Position numbers and translations under genes: made by a program. A DNA stretch of 7,435 nt from NCBI GenBank assembly GCA_002299495.1, contig DBNZ01000153.1, positions 1,698-9,132 on the forward strand. The letters run 5' to 3'. The DNA is from Methylococcaceae bacterium UBA659 (GTDB lineage Bacteria; Pseudomonadota; Gammaproteobacteria; Methylococcales; Methylomonadaceae). The notes beneath the pieces are model-generated. The model did not search any database, was not told the origin of the DNA, and saw only the letters and a program-made list of their open reading frames with translations. This document shows, in pieces, positions 1 to 6,523 of the stretch; position 1 is the first letter of the stretch, and every line of letters begins with the position of its first letter.

Positions 1-711
1 GGCAAGAAAGAAGAAAAAGTCCTTCCTGCCAATGTCGTTAACGAAATGCTCCAAGAAAAAATTCTGGAAACGGAAGACCGGCAAGGACGTAAATTAGCCA
101 AAAAGGAGCGTGGCGAGATCAAAGATGAGCTGATTTTTGAGCTTCTGCCTAGAGCTTTCAGCTTCTCCCGAAAAACCTATGCCTATGTGGACCCTAAAGG
201 CGGTTGGCTGGTGGTTGATGCCGCCTCGGCAAAAGCCGCAGAGGATTTGCTGAGCAATTTACGCAAATGTTTAGGCTCCTTGCCCGTCATTCCAATCAAC
301 ACCGTTACACGCCCCATAGAAACCATGACAACCTGGCTCTCTAGTGGACAGATGCCAGACAATCTCGCCATTGAAGATGAGTGCGAATTGCGCTCCCCCG
401 ATGAAGCGGGCGGAATTATCCGGTGTAAAAGGCATGACTTGGCTGTTCCGGAAATCAAAAATCACCTGGAATCTGGCAAACAAGTGATCAAGCTGGCGCT
501 GAATTGGTCGGATCGCATGGCTTTTGTCCTTGATGAAAACCTGGCGATAAAACGATTAAAGTTTTTAGATTTGATCCAAGATGAAGTGGCGGACATTGAA
601 GTCGAAGATGTAACCGGCAGGTTTGACGCGGACTTTTCAGTGATGAGTTTGGAATTGGCTAATTTGTTACCACAGCTTCTGGAGTGGTTCGGAGGCGAGA
701 ACCGCAGCTAA
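1..711 (+). CDS. rdgC: Recombination-associated protein RdgC, 3' part (5' end outside window)
   Basis: The frame is open from the first base and ends at TAA 709-711, giving 236 residues. E. coli RdgC, recalled from memory, is about 303 residues and aligns throughout, so roughly 68 N-terminal residues lie upstream of the window. Recognisable blocks are KKEEKVLP near the start, ELLPRAFS, VVDAASAKAAEDLL, LRKCLGSLPV, the GGIIRCKRHDL segment, KLALNW, IKRLKF and RFDADF near the C-terminus. RdgC is a nucleoid-associated protein that forms a ring dimer on double-stranded DNA and restrains RecA-promoted recombination. An ATG at 46 is internal, because homology continues in frame upstream of it. The gene stands alone on this strand and ends at a strong hairpin terminator 27 bases downstream. 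The family call is firm. Confidence 0.96.
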   Translation, partial: GKKEEKVLPANVVNEMLQEKILETEDRQGRKLAKKERGEIKDELIFELLPRAFSFSRKTYAYVDPKGGWLVVDAASAKAAEDLLSNLRKCLGSLPVIPINTVTRPIETMTTWLSSGQMPDNLAIEDECELRSPDEAGGIIRCKRHDLAVPEIKNHLESGKQVIKLALNWSDRMAFVLDENLAIKRLKFLDLIQDEVADIEVEDVTGRFDADFSVMSLELANLLPQLLEWFGGENRS

Positions 712-733
712 TAATTAAACTTTATCGGCAAAA

Positions 734-759
734 AAAAGCCCGGCTCTGGCCGGGCTTTT
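734..759. terminator. Bidirectional rho-independent terminator between rdgC and the lipoprotein gene
   Basis: A perfect 7-bp G+C-rich stem, GCCCGGC (738-744) with GCCGGGC (749-755), encloses the 4-base loop TCTG. An A tract lies to the left (731-737) and TTTT to the right (756-759), so the structure works on either strand. It lies between two convergent genes, rdgC (+) and the Lpp-like gene (-), and probably ends both transcripts. Confidence 0.9.
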
Positions 760-780
760 CTTGTTCAAACTAAAGATGAA

Positions 781-1059
781 TTATTTCATCATTGTTTTTT
801 TGAACATGCTGTCCAATTTAGCGTTAGTGTCTTGTGCGTATTGGGCTGCACGGTTAGCGGCGGCTTCAGCGGAAGCAGCGCGTGCAGCGGCGTCGTTAGC
901 AGCACTTTGTGCACCTGCAGCGTCAGAAGAAGCTTGAGCCACGGAAGTTTTCAAGCCATCGATTTGAGATTGCAGGTTATCGATATCAGAAGTGCTGGCA
1001 CAACCAACGACCAAGCCAGCAACCAAGGCAACGATTGAGAGTTTAACTAATTTTTTCAT
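781..1059 (-). CDS. Lpp/OprI-like alanine-zipper outer-membrane lipoprotein
   Basis: A 92-residue protein. It has a lysine-rich N-terminus (MKKLVK), a hydrophobic stretch and a lipobox VVGC with the lipidated cysteine at residue 20, so the mature form is about 73 residues. The mature part is very rich in alanine, with small residues at heptad spacing (about residues 24-85), as expected for the coiled-coil alanine zipper of the Lpp/OprI family. It ends in MMK; a C-terminal lysine is the residue by which E. coli Lpp is joined to peptidoglycan. Family members are abundant proteins that tether the outer membrane to the wall. The start ATG (1057-1059) has AGGA about 8 bases upstream on the minus strand. 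The gene lies 86 bp downstream of an L,D-transpeptidase gene on the same strand and ends at the shared terminator. The family call is good. Whether it is truly wall-linked is inference from the terminal lysine and the neighbour. Confidence 0.88.
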   Translation of the reverse strand: MKKLVKLSIVALVAGLVVGCASTSDIDNLQSQIDGLKTSVAQASSDAAGAQSAANDAAARAASAEAAANRAAQYAQDTNAKLDSMFKKTMMK

Positions 1060-1110
1060 GATAATTTCCTAAATTGAGTGTTATTTGGAACTTATTATTT
1101 TACAGCTGAA

Positions 1111-1125
1111 AGTGATTTTATCACT
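1111..1125. other. Small hairpin between the L,D-transpeptidase and lipoprotein genes
   Basis: The perfect inverted repeat AGTGAT/ATCACT has a 3-base TTT loop. On the plus strand it is followed by a T tract (1127-1132), but no plus-strand gene ends here. On the minus strand it lies in the leader between the transpeptidase stop and the lipoprotein start, and the sequence after it is A+T-rich. It may be a weak attenuator, a processing site or an operator upstream of the lipoprotein promoter. The role is unknown. Confidence 0.4.
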
Positions 1126-1145
1126 CTTTTTTGTTATTTCTAGGC

Positions 1146-1688
1146 TTATTTTATTTTCACCAAGGTGCCAGTGTCCACAATTTTGCTTAAATGCTCGATT
1201 TGGCTATTGGTCAATGCAATGCAGCCGTGAGTCCAATCGAAAGCCTTATGAACCCGTGGATCCGCCCTTCCTAAGCCATGTATGCCTATTTGACCGCCCA
1301 ATGGCGTGTTTTGAGGTGGTGTCAAATGATGTTGATGTGCAGAAACTATGCGGTAATAAGTCAACCTATCGATCATTCCCCGCCTTAAAGCCTTTTCAGC
1401 ATCTTCAACCGAGGGATAATTCAACCCTAGGAACTTTTTAAATGCGCTTTTCTTACCGACCCAACCAATGCGGTAATTGCCAAATGGGGTTATGTTGTCG
1501 CCCCGATGTGACTTAAATCCTGCGCCGCCCCTTCCGATGGCAATACTCCCCAACGTCTCGATAGTTTGCTCGCCTTTTTTTACTTCAATTTTCTTCGCCT
1601 TAGTGTCAACCAATAACCAAATATCATTGTTGGCCGTTGCCGTAAAAGCTAAAAAACAAGCTGACAGTAGTAAATAAATCCGGAACAT
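1146..1688 (-). CDS. Periplasmic L,D-transpeptidase (YkuD domain)
   Basis: A 180-residue protein with an N-terminal hydrophobic signal peptide of about 19-20 residues (MFRIYLLLSACFLAFTATA). The YkuD catalytic domain fills the rest. TPFGNYRIG (about 67-75) is the usual TPxGxY element. GIHGLG (135-140) supplies His137, and WTHGCIAL (152-159) carries His154 and the catalytic Cys156 in the S/T-HGC signature. These enzymes cut and re-form L,D bonds at diaminopimelate in the periplasm, making 3-3 crosslinks or attaching Lpp-type lipoproteins to the wall. The protein is short, with no separate wall-binding domain visible, so it is a minimal version. The start ATG (1686-1688) has AGGG a few bases upstream on the minus strand. 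The Lpp-like gene follows 86 bp downstream on the same strand, which suggests a lipoprotein-anchoring role; that is inference. The gene is divergent from pgm. Confidence 0.93.
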   Translation of the reverse strand: MFRIYLLLSACFLAFTATANNDIWLLVDTKAKKIEVKKGEQTIETLGSIAIGRGGAGFKSHRGDNITPFGNYRIGWVGKKSAFKKFLGLNYPSVEDAEKALRRGMIDRLTYYRIVSAHQHHLTPPQNTPLGGQIGIHGLGRADPRVHKAFDWTHGCIALTNSQIEHLSKIVDTGTLVKIK

Positions 1689-1758
1689 ATAGCCCTACTC
1701 TAAAAAACAAAATTGGTGTAATTTAATAGGCCTAGACCATTGTCGCCGAGGATTACCC

Positions 1759-3393
1759 ATGCAAACAGAAACCATTACCACCCACCCCTATCACGATCAA
1801 AATCCAGGCACTTCTGGGCTTAGAAAAAAAGTCAAGGTTTTTCAACAGACTGGCTATTTGGAAAATTTCGTGCAAGCGATATTTGACAGCTTGGAAAACT
1901 TTTCCGGAAAGACTTTGGTGTTAGGTGGTGATGGCCGCTATTTCAATCGGACCGCTATCCAAACCATTATCAAAATGGCTGCGGCCAATGGTTTTGGCGG
2001 GTTAATTATAGGCAAAGGCGGCCTATTGTCTACCCCTGCGGTTTCCCACATCATCAGGAAATACGAGGCTTTTGGCGGCTTGGTGCTGTCGGCCAGCCAT
2101 AATCCCGGCGGTCCCGATGAAGATTTTGGCATCAAGTACAACGTGGGCAATGGCGGCCCGGCACCCGAGAAAGATACCTCGGCTTTTTATCAAAGAAGCC
2201 AAGTGATTGATTGCTATAAAATTGCACGCTTCGATGATATCGATTTGGATCACCTTGGAAGCCAACAAATCGACGCTTTGACCATCCGCATCATCGACCC
2301 GGTAACCGACTATGCCGAATTGATGCAATCCATTTTTGATTTCCCTTTGCTGAAACAAAGCATCGGTTCCGGCTACATCACCTTGTTGTTTGACGCCATG
2401 CACGCCATCACCGGCCCGTATGCGAAACGCATTCTAGTCGATATGCTGGGCGCACCCGCTGACTCCGTGATTAACGCAGAGCCGCTAGAAGATTTTGGCG
2501 GTCATCACCCCGACCCTAACTTAGCCCATGCCCATGAACTGGCGGAACGCATGTTTGGGGACAACGCGCCCGTTTTTGGGGCGGCTTCTGACGGCGACGG
2601 CGACCGCAACATGATTACCGGCAGCCATATTTTTGTCACCCCTAGCGACAGCTTGGCCATCCTAGCCGCAAACGCCCGACTGATTCCGGCTTATGCTAAG
2701 GGCTTAAGCGGCGTGGCGCGTTCTATGCCCACCAGCCAGGCGGTTGACAGAGTGGCGAAAAGTTATGGCATACCCTGCTATGAAACCCCGACTGGCTGGA
2801 AATTTTTCGGCAACTTGCTGGATGCCGGCAAAATCACCTTATGCGGGGAAGAAAGCTTTGGCACCGGCTCGGATCATGTCCGCGAGAAAGACGGTTTGTG
2901 GGCGGTGTTGTTTTGGTTAAACCTGATCGCCAAAAAACGCCAGCCCGTCGCCGAAATCGTCAAGCAACATTGGCGCACATTTGGCCGTGACATTTATTGC
3001 CGGCACGATTACGAAGCCGTGGACAGCGCCATTGCCAATGGCATAGTTGACCATTTACGCGGCCTGTTAGCCACATTGCCCGGCCAACAATACGGTGAAT
3101 ACATAGTTCAATTTGCCGATGAGTTCTGTTACACCGACCCGGTGGACGGCAGTGTCAGCAAAGACCAGGGCATCCGTATCGGCTTTGAAAATGGCTCTCG
3201 GATGGTTTTCCGTTTATCCGGCACGGGTACGGTGGGGGCAACTTTGAGGGTCTATTTGGAACGCTTCGCAGCCGACCCGGAAAAACACGACCAAGACGCA
3301 CAAGTGGCCTTACAAGAGCTGGTCGAACTGGCCGAACAATTCTGCCAAGTCAAACGGCGCACGGGCCGGACCGCCCCCGATGTCATCACCTGA
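1759..3393 (+). CDS. pgm: Alpha-D-phosphoglucomutase (PGM1-type, EC 5.4.2.2)
   Basis: A complete 544-residue enzyme, the usual length for this family. It interconverts glucose 1-phosphate and glucose 6-phosphate in the cytoplasm, linking glycogen and sugar-nucleotide synthesis to central metabolism. The four hallmark motifs occur in order. GTSGLRKK is at 17-24. LSASHNPGG carries the phosphoserine at residue 113. The Mg2+ loop DGDGDR is at 278-283 (Asp278, 280 and 282). The sugar-binding GEESFG is at 363-368, followed by the conserved GSDHVREKDGLWA. The C-terminal phosphate-binding loop RLSGTGTVGATLR is at 485-497. All catalytic residues appear intact. The ATG at 1759 is supported by GAGGA about 6 bases upstream. 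A modest hairpin 17 bases past the stop (CACAA at 3410-3414 with TTGTG at 3426-3430) has no T tract and is only a weak terminator candidate. The downstream neighbour is IS66 debris, so pgm is probably monocistronic. Confidence 0.97.
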   Translation: MQTETITTHPYHDQNPGTSGLRKKVKVFQQTGYLENFVQAIFDSLENFSGKTLVLGGDGRYFNRTAIQTIIKMAAANGFGGLIIGKGGLLSTPAVSHIIRKYEAFGGLVLSASHNPGGPDEDFGIKYNVGNGGPAPEKDTSAFYQRSQVIDCYKIARFDDIDLDHLGSQQIDALTIRIIDPVTDYAELMQSIFDFPLLKQSIGSGYITLLFDAMHAITGPYAKRILVDMLGAPADSVINAEPLEDFGGHHPDPNLAHAHELAERMFGDNAPVFGAASDGDGDRNMITGSHIFVTPSDSLAILAANARLIPAYAKGLSGVARSMPTSQAVDRVAKSYGIPCYETPTGWKFFGNLLDAGKITLCGEESFGTGSDHVREKDGLWAVLFWLNLIAKKRQPVAEIVKQHWRTFGRDIYCRHDYEAVDSAIANGIVDHLRGLLATLPGQQYGEYIVQFADEFCYTDPVDGSVSKDQGIRIGFENGSRMVFRLSGTGTVGATLRVYLERFAADPEKHDQDAQVALQELVELAEQFCQVKRRTGRTAPDVIT

Positions 3394-3527
3394 TAGCGGC
3401 CCATGTCCGCACAAGCGCACTGCGGTTGTGTGCAAAAGATAAAGGTAAACGCTCATTCAACCACGTCTGTCATCGATAGCAGAAACAGTCGAAGAGGGTG
3501 CCCACCTTCAACTAAGTGGACACCTGC

Positions 3528-3700
3528 ATGTTAGAGACAAAGAGAGCGTTATCCAGGCCGTTAGTCATAGCTCACCGCTGTGATGGCCGGTGTCGTTATG
3601 ATCCGATTGCTAAACAAGAGCTGGTTCAAAGTGGTTTGCAGCCGGGGGGGGGTGTCGATTGTGCGCGAAGCTATGCTGACCATTATCTTAGTGAACGGTG
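3528..3700 (+). pseudogene. IS66-family TnpA (Orf1) remnant, frameshifted at a G tract
   Basis: From ATG 3528 the frame gives an N-terminal segment that reaches RYDPIAKQELVQSGLQPG, which resembles the start of IS66 TnpA helix-turn-helix proteins (pattern RRYDP..K..LVQ.CLQPGVS). At a run of nine G residues (3644-3652) the homology shifts to another frame and continues as GVSIVREAM, where intact relatives have a PGVSIA-type helix. Homology fades within about 15 more codons, and the usual NANLLRRW motif is not seen. The right boundary is approximate. TnpA is an accessory DNA-binding protein of the element and this copy cannot be functional. It is the first of three consecutive IS66 fragments in the normal tnpA-tnpB-tnpC order. 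Confidence 0.6.
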
Positions 3701-3770
3701 TTCAGATGACGCTCCAAGCCATTGACCTAGCTGAGCTGTCACCACTGTTAAACATCCTGGCCAACTGGCC

Positions 3771-3940
3771 ATGTTCCGCTTCGACCTCGCGTTAAAGGTT
3801 TATCTGCACCGTGAACCGGTGGACGGCCGTAAAGCAATCAATGGTCTGGTGCTGCTGGTAGAAGCAGGGGTCAGGTCTCAACCCGTTTGAGTCGGCGGTG
3901 TTTGTGTTTAGCCATCGCCGCCGTGATCGGATCAAGGGAA
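3771..3940 (+). pseudogene. IS66-family TnpB (Orf2) remnant, frameshifted and truncated
   Basis: ATG 3771 opens a 39-codon reading frame (stop TGA 3888-3890) that starts MFRFDLALKVYLHREPVDGRK and continues AINGLVLLVE. This is the signature opening of IS66 TnpB. The rest continues in another frame from about 3877 as LNPFESAVFVFSHRRRDRIK, again classic TnpB, so a frameshift lies at about 3868-3877. Intact TnpB proteins are roughly 110-120 residues. Here everything after RRRDRIK (about residue 55) is missing, and the sequence passes within a few codons into tnpC homology. The tnpB 3' end and the tnpC 5' part were therefore deleted together. The remnant is non-functional. Confidence 0.85.
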
Positions 3941-4492
3941 GCGGATGTTATTCACGGTGATGAAACCGTAGTACAAGTGCTCAAAGAACCGGGGCGAGCA
4001 GCACAGACCCAGAGTTATTTGTGGGCACGGACGACCGATTCGGGACCACCGATCCGGTTGTTTAGCGATACCCCGGGGCGTGGTCGTAGCCAGGCGCAAC
4101 CCTTATACGAAGGCATCAAACGCGGCAGCGTTTTCGTCGCAGCCGAAGCCGCGCTTCCCAAACAAGCCCGAGGACATGAACCCTTAGCGACACGCTTTAT
4201 CACCGCGATGGGTCAGTTGTATGCCATTGAATCACAAACCAAAGACGCCAATCCCGAACAACATCTGCCATTAAGTCAGACGCACAGTCGAGCGATCCTG
4301 GCCAACATCGAAACACGGCTGCTACAACATCTGCATGAGGTCATGCCCAATAGTTTGCTGGGCAAAGCGCTGCATTGCCTGTCAGCCCAATGGCCAAAAC
4401 TGATCCGTTTTGTCGAAAACGGCCACTGGCCGTGGCACGATGGTTTTGCAAGTTCCTCGATATATCAAATATTAAACAAACAGTTGTGCTGA
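3941..4492 (+). pseudogene. IS66-family transposase TnpC (Orf3) fragment with internal and 3' deletions
   Basis: The frame is open for over 180 codons and encodes the later part of an IS66 DDE transposase. It begins at ADVIHGDETVVQVLKEPGR, where HGDET matches the HADET block with the first catalytic aspartate, and continues SYLWARTTDSGPPIRLF. At about 4127-4136 the protein jumps from YEGIKRGS to VFVAAEAALPK. Relatives have about 40 residues between these points, including the second catalytic aspartate (TDGYxGY) and the CWAHARR block. It then matches LYAIE and LGKALHCLSAQWPKLIRFVENGHWP, and stops matching just before the DNNxAENxIRP block with the catalytic glutamate. Codons after about 4436 are unrelated read-through to TGA 4490-4492. 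A longer open frame reaching back to a TTG at 3887 is only the wrong frame of tnpB. Two catalytic residues are gone, so it cannot transpose. Confidence 0.9.
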
Positions 4493-4532
4493 ATGATAAA
4501 AAAAGCCCTGATAGGTCTTTCATTTTGACAGT

Positions 4533-4555
4533 AGCGGGGCGGGTGACGCCCCGCT
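4533..4555. terminator. Strong hairpin downstream of the desaturase-family gene, terminator-like
   Basis: A perfect 9-bp stem, AGCGGGGCG (4533-4541) with CGCCCCGCT (4547-4555), has the 5-base loop GGTGA. It begins 12 bases past the stop of the minus-strand desaturase-family gene. No T tract follows immediately on the minus strand, though a run of seven T residues occurs about 30 bases further on. It is well placed to end or stabilise that transcript, but it is not a textbook terminator. Confidence 0.5.
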
Positions 4556-4567
4556 GTCCTGATGGGT

Positions 4568-5566
4568 TTAAGACCATTGTCTTTGACGTGGTTGAAAGTT
4601 TGGATGGCCGCCGGGAAACCGGTTGATGATTTCTTTTTTCGCTTCTATCCAATCCAGCAATTCATGGCCCGGCATGAAATTGCGTTTTTCCGCTTTGTAA
4701 TAAGCCGCTTCGGCAATCATGTCATCTAAGTTGGACGGCAAGCCAACGGGGTTGGTCACTGCCGCTGGTTTGATTGGCGTAAAACCAAACAAGATCAAGC
4801 TAAAAAAATCCAACGGCGTTTCGCCTTCAAGTCCAATAGCGCCTGGCTGCCGCCATTTGAAGCTGCCAAACAAGCGGTCCCAAATGGATAGCACGGCGCC
4901 ATAGTTGCTGTCGTGTTCGCACCGCAAGGTTGAATGGTGGGTGCGGTGCAGGGCGGGTACAATCAAGATGCGGCCAAGCCATTTTTCAGCCCTGATAGGG
5001 ATATTGCTGTGGTGGAACATCACCGCCGCAGTCAAGAGGGTCTCGTTGGCCAAAACCATCCGTTGGTCGACGCCCATCACGACGATGTAAACGGCCTTCA
5101 ACAGATTGGTCAGCAGCAGCTCCAGCGGATGCACCCGAAATCCAGTCGAGGTGTTTACGGAAGGGTCATTGTGGTGGACACGGTGGAACATCCATAGCAT
5201 GTTTTTGGTATGGCAAAGCCTATGCCAAAAATACAGCAGCAAATCCAACAGTAGAAATGACAACACCGCTTGCCAAAACGGGTTTGACAGATACCTTAAC
5301 AAACCTTGTTGGGAGTGCTGTTGGGCAAGCAAGGACAGCGTCGACATCGACAATAGCGACATGACGATGGTATTGCAGGCAAACAAGAGAAAATTGGTTT
5401 TGTATGAATGGCCTAATGTTTTTTTCGTTGCCGGATGGCGGGGCCATAGGCTCTCCGAAACCGAAAATATGACGAATAAAACCAACAAAAATATCGCTAT
5501 GGACTCGCTGGGATGGGAAGACAGAAAGCCATTGTCGGTTCCAAATAAAGTGTCTTGACTTAGCAT
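4568..5566 (-). CDS. Sterol desaturase / fatty acid hydroxylase superfamily membrane protein
   Basis: A 332-residue protein of the integral-membrane di-iron oxygenase family (PF04116 type). The histidine clusters that bind the two irons are present: HRLCH (115-119), HRVHH (128-132), a lone HH at 185-186 and HRTHH (207-211). Hydrophobic segments lie at about residues 22-38, 58-80, 98-114 and 148-166, and the His motifs follow them on the cytoplasmic side as usual. After the last cluster comes a conserved NYGAVLSIWDRLFGSF block. Members hydroxylate or desaturate sterols, fatty acids or alkyl-glycerols using O2; the substrate cannot be read from the sequence. The start is ATG 5564-5566, because GAGGAGG lies about 5 bases upstream. 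The open frame extends back to a TTG at 5602, but that has no comparable ribosome binding site. It is monocistronic, and it converges on the IS66 remnant with the hairpin at 4533 between them. The family is confident, the substrate unknown. Confidence 0.93.
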   Translation of the reverse strand: MLSQDTLFGTDNGFLSSHPSESIAIFLLVLFVIFSVSESLWPRHPATKKTLGHSYKTNFLLFACNTIVMSLLSMSTLSLLAQQHSQQGLLRYLSNPFWQAVLSFLLLDLLLYFWHRLCHTKNMLWMFHRVHHNDPSVNTSTGFRVHPLELLLTNLLKAVYIVVMGVDQRMVLANETLLTAAVMFHHSNIPIRAEKWLGRILIVPALHRTHHSTLRCEHDSNYGAVLSIWDRLFGSFKWRQPGAIGLEGETPLDFFSLILFGFTPIKPAAVTNPVGLPSNLDDMIAEAAYYKAEKRNFMPGHELLDWIEAKKEIINRFPGGHPNFQPRQRQWS

Positions 5567-6044
5567 TGGATCCTCCTCAAATAACACTACAGGAAATTTC
5601 AATAAGGGACATCGTAAACCTGGACGGTGACAACCGTATGAAATACCAAACGCTAAAAAGGGATGCTAATCGGCGTTCCTGTTCTTAAGGCTGGGTTTTC
5701 CGCGATTCAATTAGGGATGAAGCAATATCTGTTCCCTGTCCTGAAAATCAACGCTAAGCCATCAAGCTGTCCGCTATGAAAGCATAATCAATTGAATTTA
5801 TTTGGTAATTAAAAAGCCATTGGTTGAGGTGAGGCGGCGTAAGGGGGGCTGTCGTTGCCGAAGTTTGAATGGGCTTGGTGCGCTATTTTATATTTATGCA
5901 CCAATTATGGATTTTTTGTTACTTTGTAAACTAAAAAGAGATGAAATGTTAAGGGATAGTGGGCACAGGAAAAGTTAAAGGCAATCGCTGTATTCCATGA
6001 CCAAGAGCCTGCAATCAAACAAGGTGGTCGGGTAAAAGCTGCTG
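5567..6044. other. Gene-poor intergenic stretch with an inverted repeat
   Basis: No convincing gene is visible on either strand. The left edge contains the leader of the desaturase-family gene (minus strand), for which I find no clear sigma-70 promoter. The middle is A+T-rich, notably around 5790-5820 and 5883-5940, and has a run of six G residues at 5843-5848. The one clear structure is the inverted repeat at 5875-5904, listed separately. The stretch may be decayed coding DNA, but I cannot identify a parent. Confidence 0.5.
5875..5904. repeat. 7-bp inverted repeat flanking an A+T-rich core
   Basis: TTGGTGC (5875-5881) and GCACCAA (5898-5904) are perfect inverted copies separated by 16 bases, almost all A or T. 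The arms could bind a dimeric regulator across a promoter-like core, or could be a stem. No gene start lies close enough to assign a target; the nearest is the small ORF at 6045. Confidence 0.4.
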
Positions 6045-6260
6045 ATGACAAAACGCAACAGCAATTCCAAACCCTGCCTTTATGACATGGAGGCGATGGC
6101 TTTTTTTGCAACCGCCTGCCGTTCCGCCTCAAGTGAACTGGTGCAAAGCCTGAAAGTGGTGTCTGACAACCAAGACCAAACCGCCGAGACTGTCAATGCC
6201 AAACAAGCCAGCGAGCTGGTCGCCGCCCATGTAGACATGATTAAGGCCACGCTAGGGTAA
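6045..6260 (+). CDS. Small hypothetical protein, predicted mostly helical
   Basis: A 71-codon open frame from ATG 6045 to TAA 6258-6260. I do not recognise the family. The product is soluble-looking with no signal peptide or membrane segment. Residues 28-71 (ELVQSLKVVSDNQ to AAHVDMIKATLG) are rich in Ala, Gln, Glu and Val and probably helical. Codon usage in that part looks coding-like, with C/G-ending Gly, Ala and Gln codons like those in pgm. The ending VDMIKATLG faintly recalls short helical C-termini of flagellar rod proteins, but that is too weak to name. No good ribosome binding site precedes ATG 6045, and TAA at 6033-6035 closes the frame upstream. A second ATG at 6087 also lacks one. 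It may be a real small gene or the 3' remnant of a decayed one. Confidence 0.4.
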   Translation: MTKRNSNSKPCLYDMEAMAFFATACRSASSELVQSLKVVSDNQDQTAETVNAKQASELVAAHVDMIKATLG

Positions 6261-6476
6261 TTGTCCGGGTTGATGGCGGGTTTACCGGTAGCCGAAGACC
6301 CGCAACTGCAACAGCTCAGCCAACAACGGCAAGTTAAAACAATCGCTGGCTAGGGTGAGGTTGTTGACGGGGGGGCTAGGAACGTGGCGATAACCCCGGA
6401 CATTACCCAGGCAAAAGCCTTGTTGCCATGGTTGGGGCGGTTAGCGGATGGGTTGCCGATGACGTTGTGAGGGAGC

Positions 6477-6498
6477 GTTGGCCTTATCTAAGGCCGAC
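6477..6498. other. 10-bp hairpin past the end of the SirB2-family gene
   Basis: GTTGGCCTTA (6477-6486) pairs with TAAGGCCGAC (6489-6498), including one G-T wobble; the two-base gap means the innermost pair or two would open in RNA. It starts 25 bases beyond the SirB2 stop on the minus strand. No T tract follows, so it may only weakly terminate or protect the mRNA end. The rest of 6261-6523 holds no gene that I can support. Confidence 0.4.
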
Positions 6499-6523
6499 CT
6501 TAATGATCCTTAGCGCTTACCTC

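Noticed and set aside
1085..1441. 118-codon plus-strand open frame opposite the L,D-transpeptidase
   Set aside because: It lies antisense to a gene with clear catalytic motifs and signal peptide. Its own translation is cysteine- and proline-rich with no recognisable domain.
1689..1758. Divergent sigma-70 promoters between the L,D-transpeptidase gene and pgm
   Set aside because: The 70-bp gap must hold both starts' leaders, but I could not find a -35/-10 pair with sensible spacing on either strand, so none is annotated.
2023..2403. 126-codon minus-strand open frame inside pgm
   Set aside because: It lies within the conserved phosphoserine half of phosphoglucomutase, and its translation has no recognisable features.
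3887..3940. TTG start at 3887 as the beginning of an IS66 transposase gene
   Set aside because: The first 18 codons are the wrong frame of the TnpB segment NPFESAVFVFSHRRRDRIK; TnpC homology begins only at about 3941.
5106..5558. 150-codon plus-strand open frame opposite the desaturase-family gene
   Set aside because: It lies antisense to the histidine-motif gene, has no ribosome binding site and its translation shows no family resemblance.
5567..5602. Upstream TTG start for the desaturase-family protein, adding 12 residues
   Set aside because: The ATG at 5566 has GAGGAGG at ideal spacing, while the TTG lacks such a site and the extra residues show no conserved feature.
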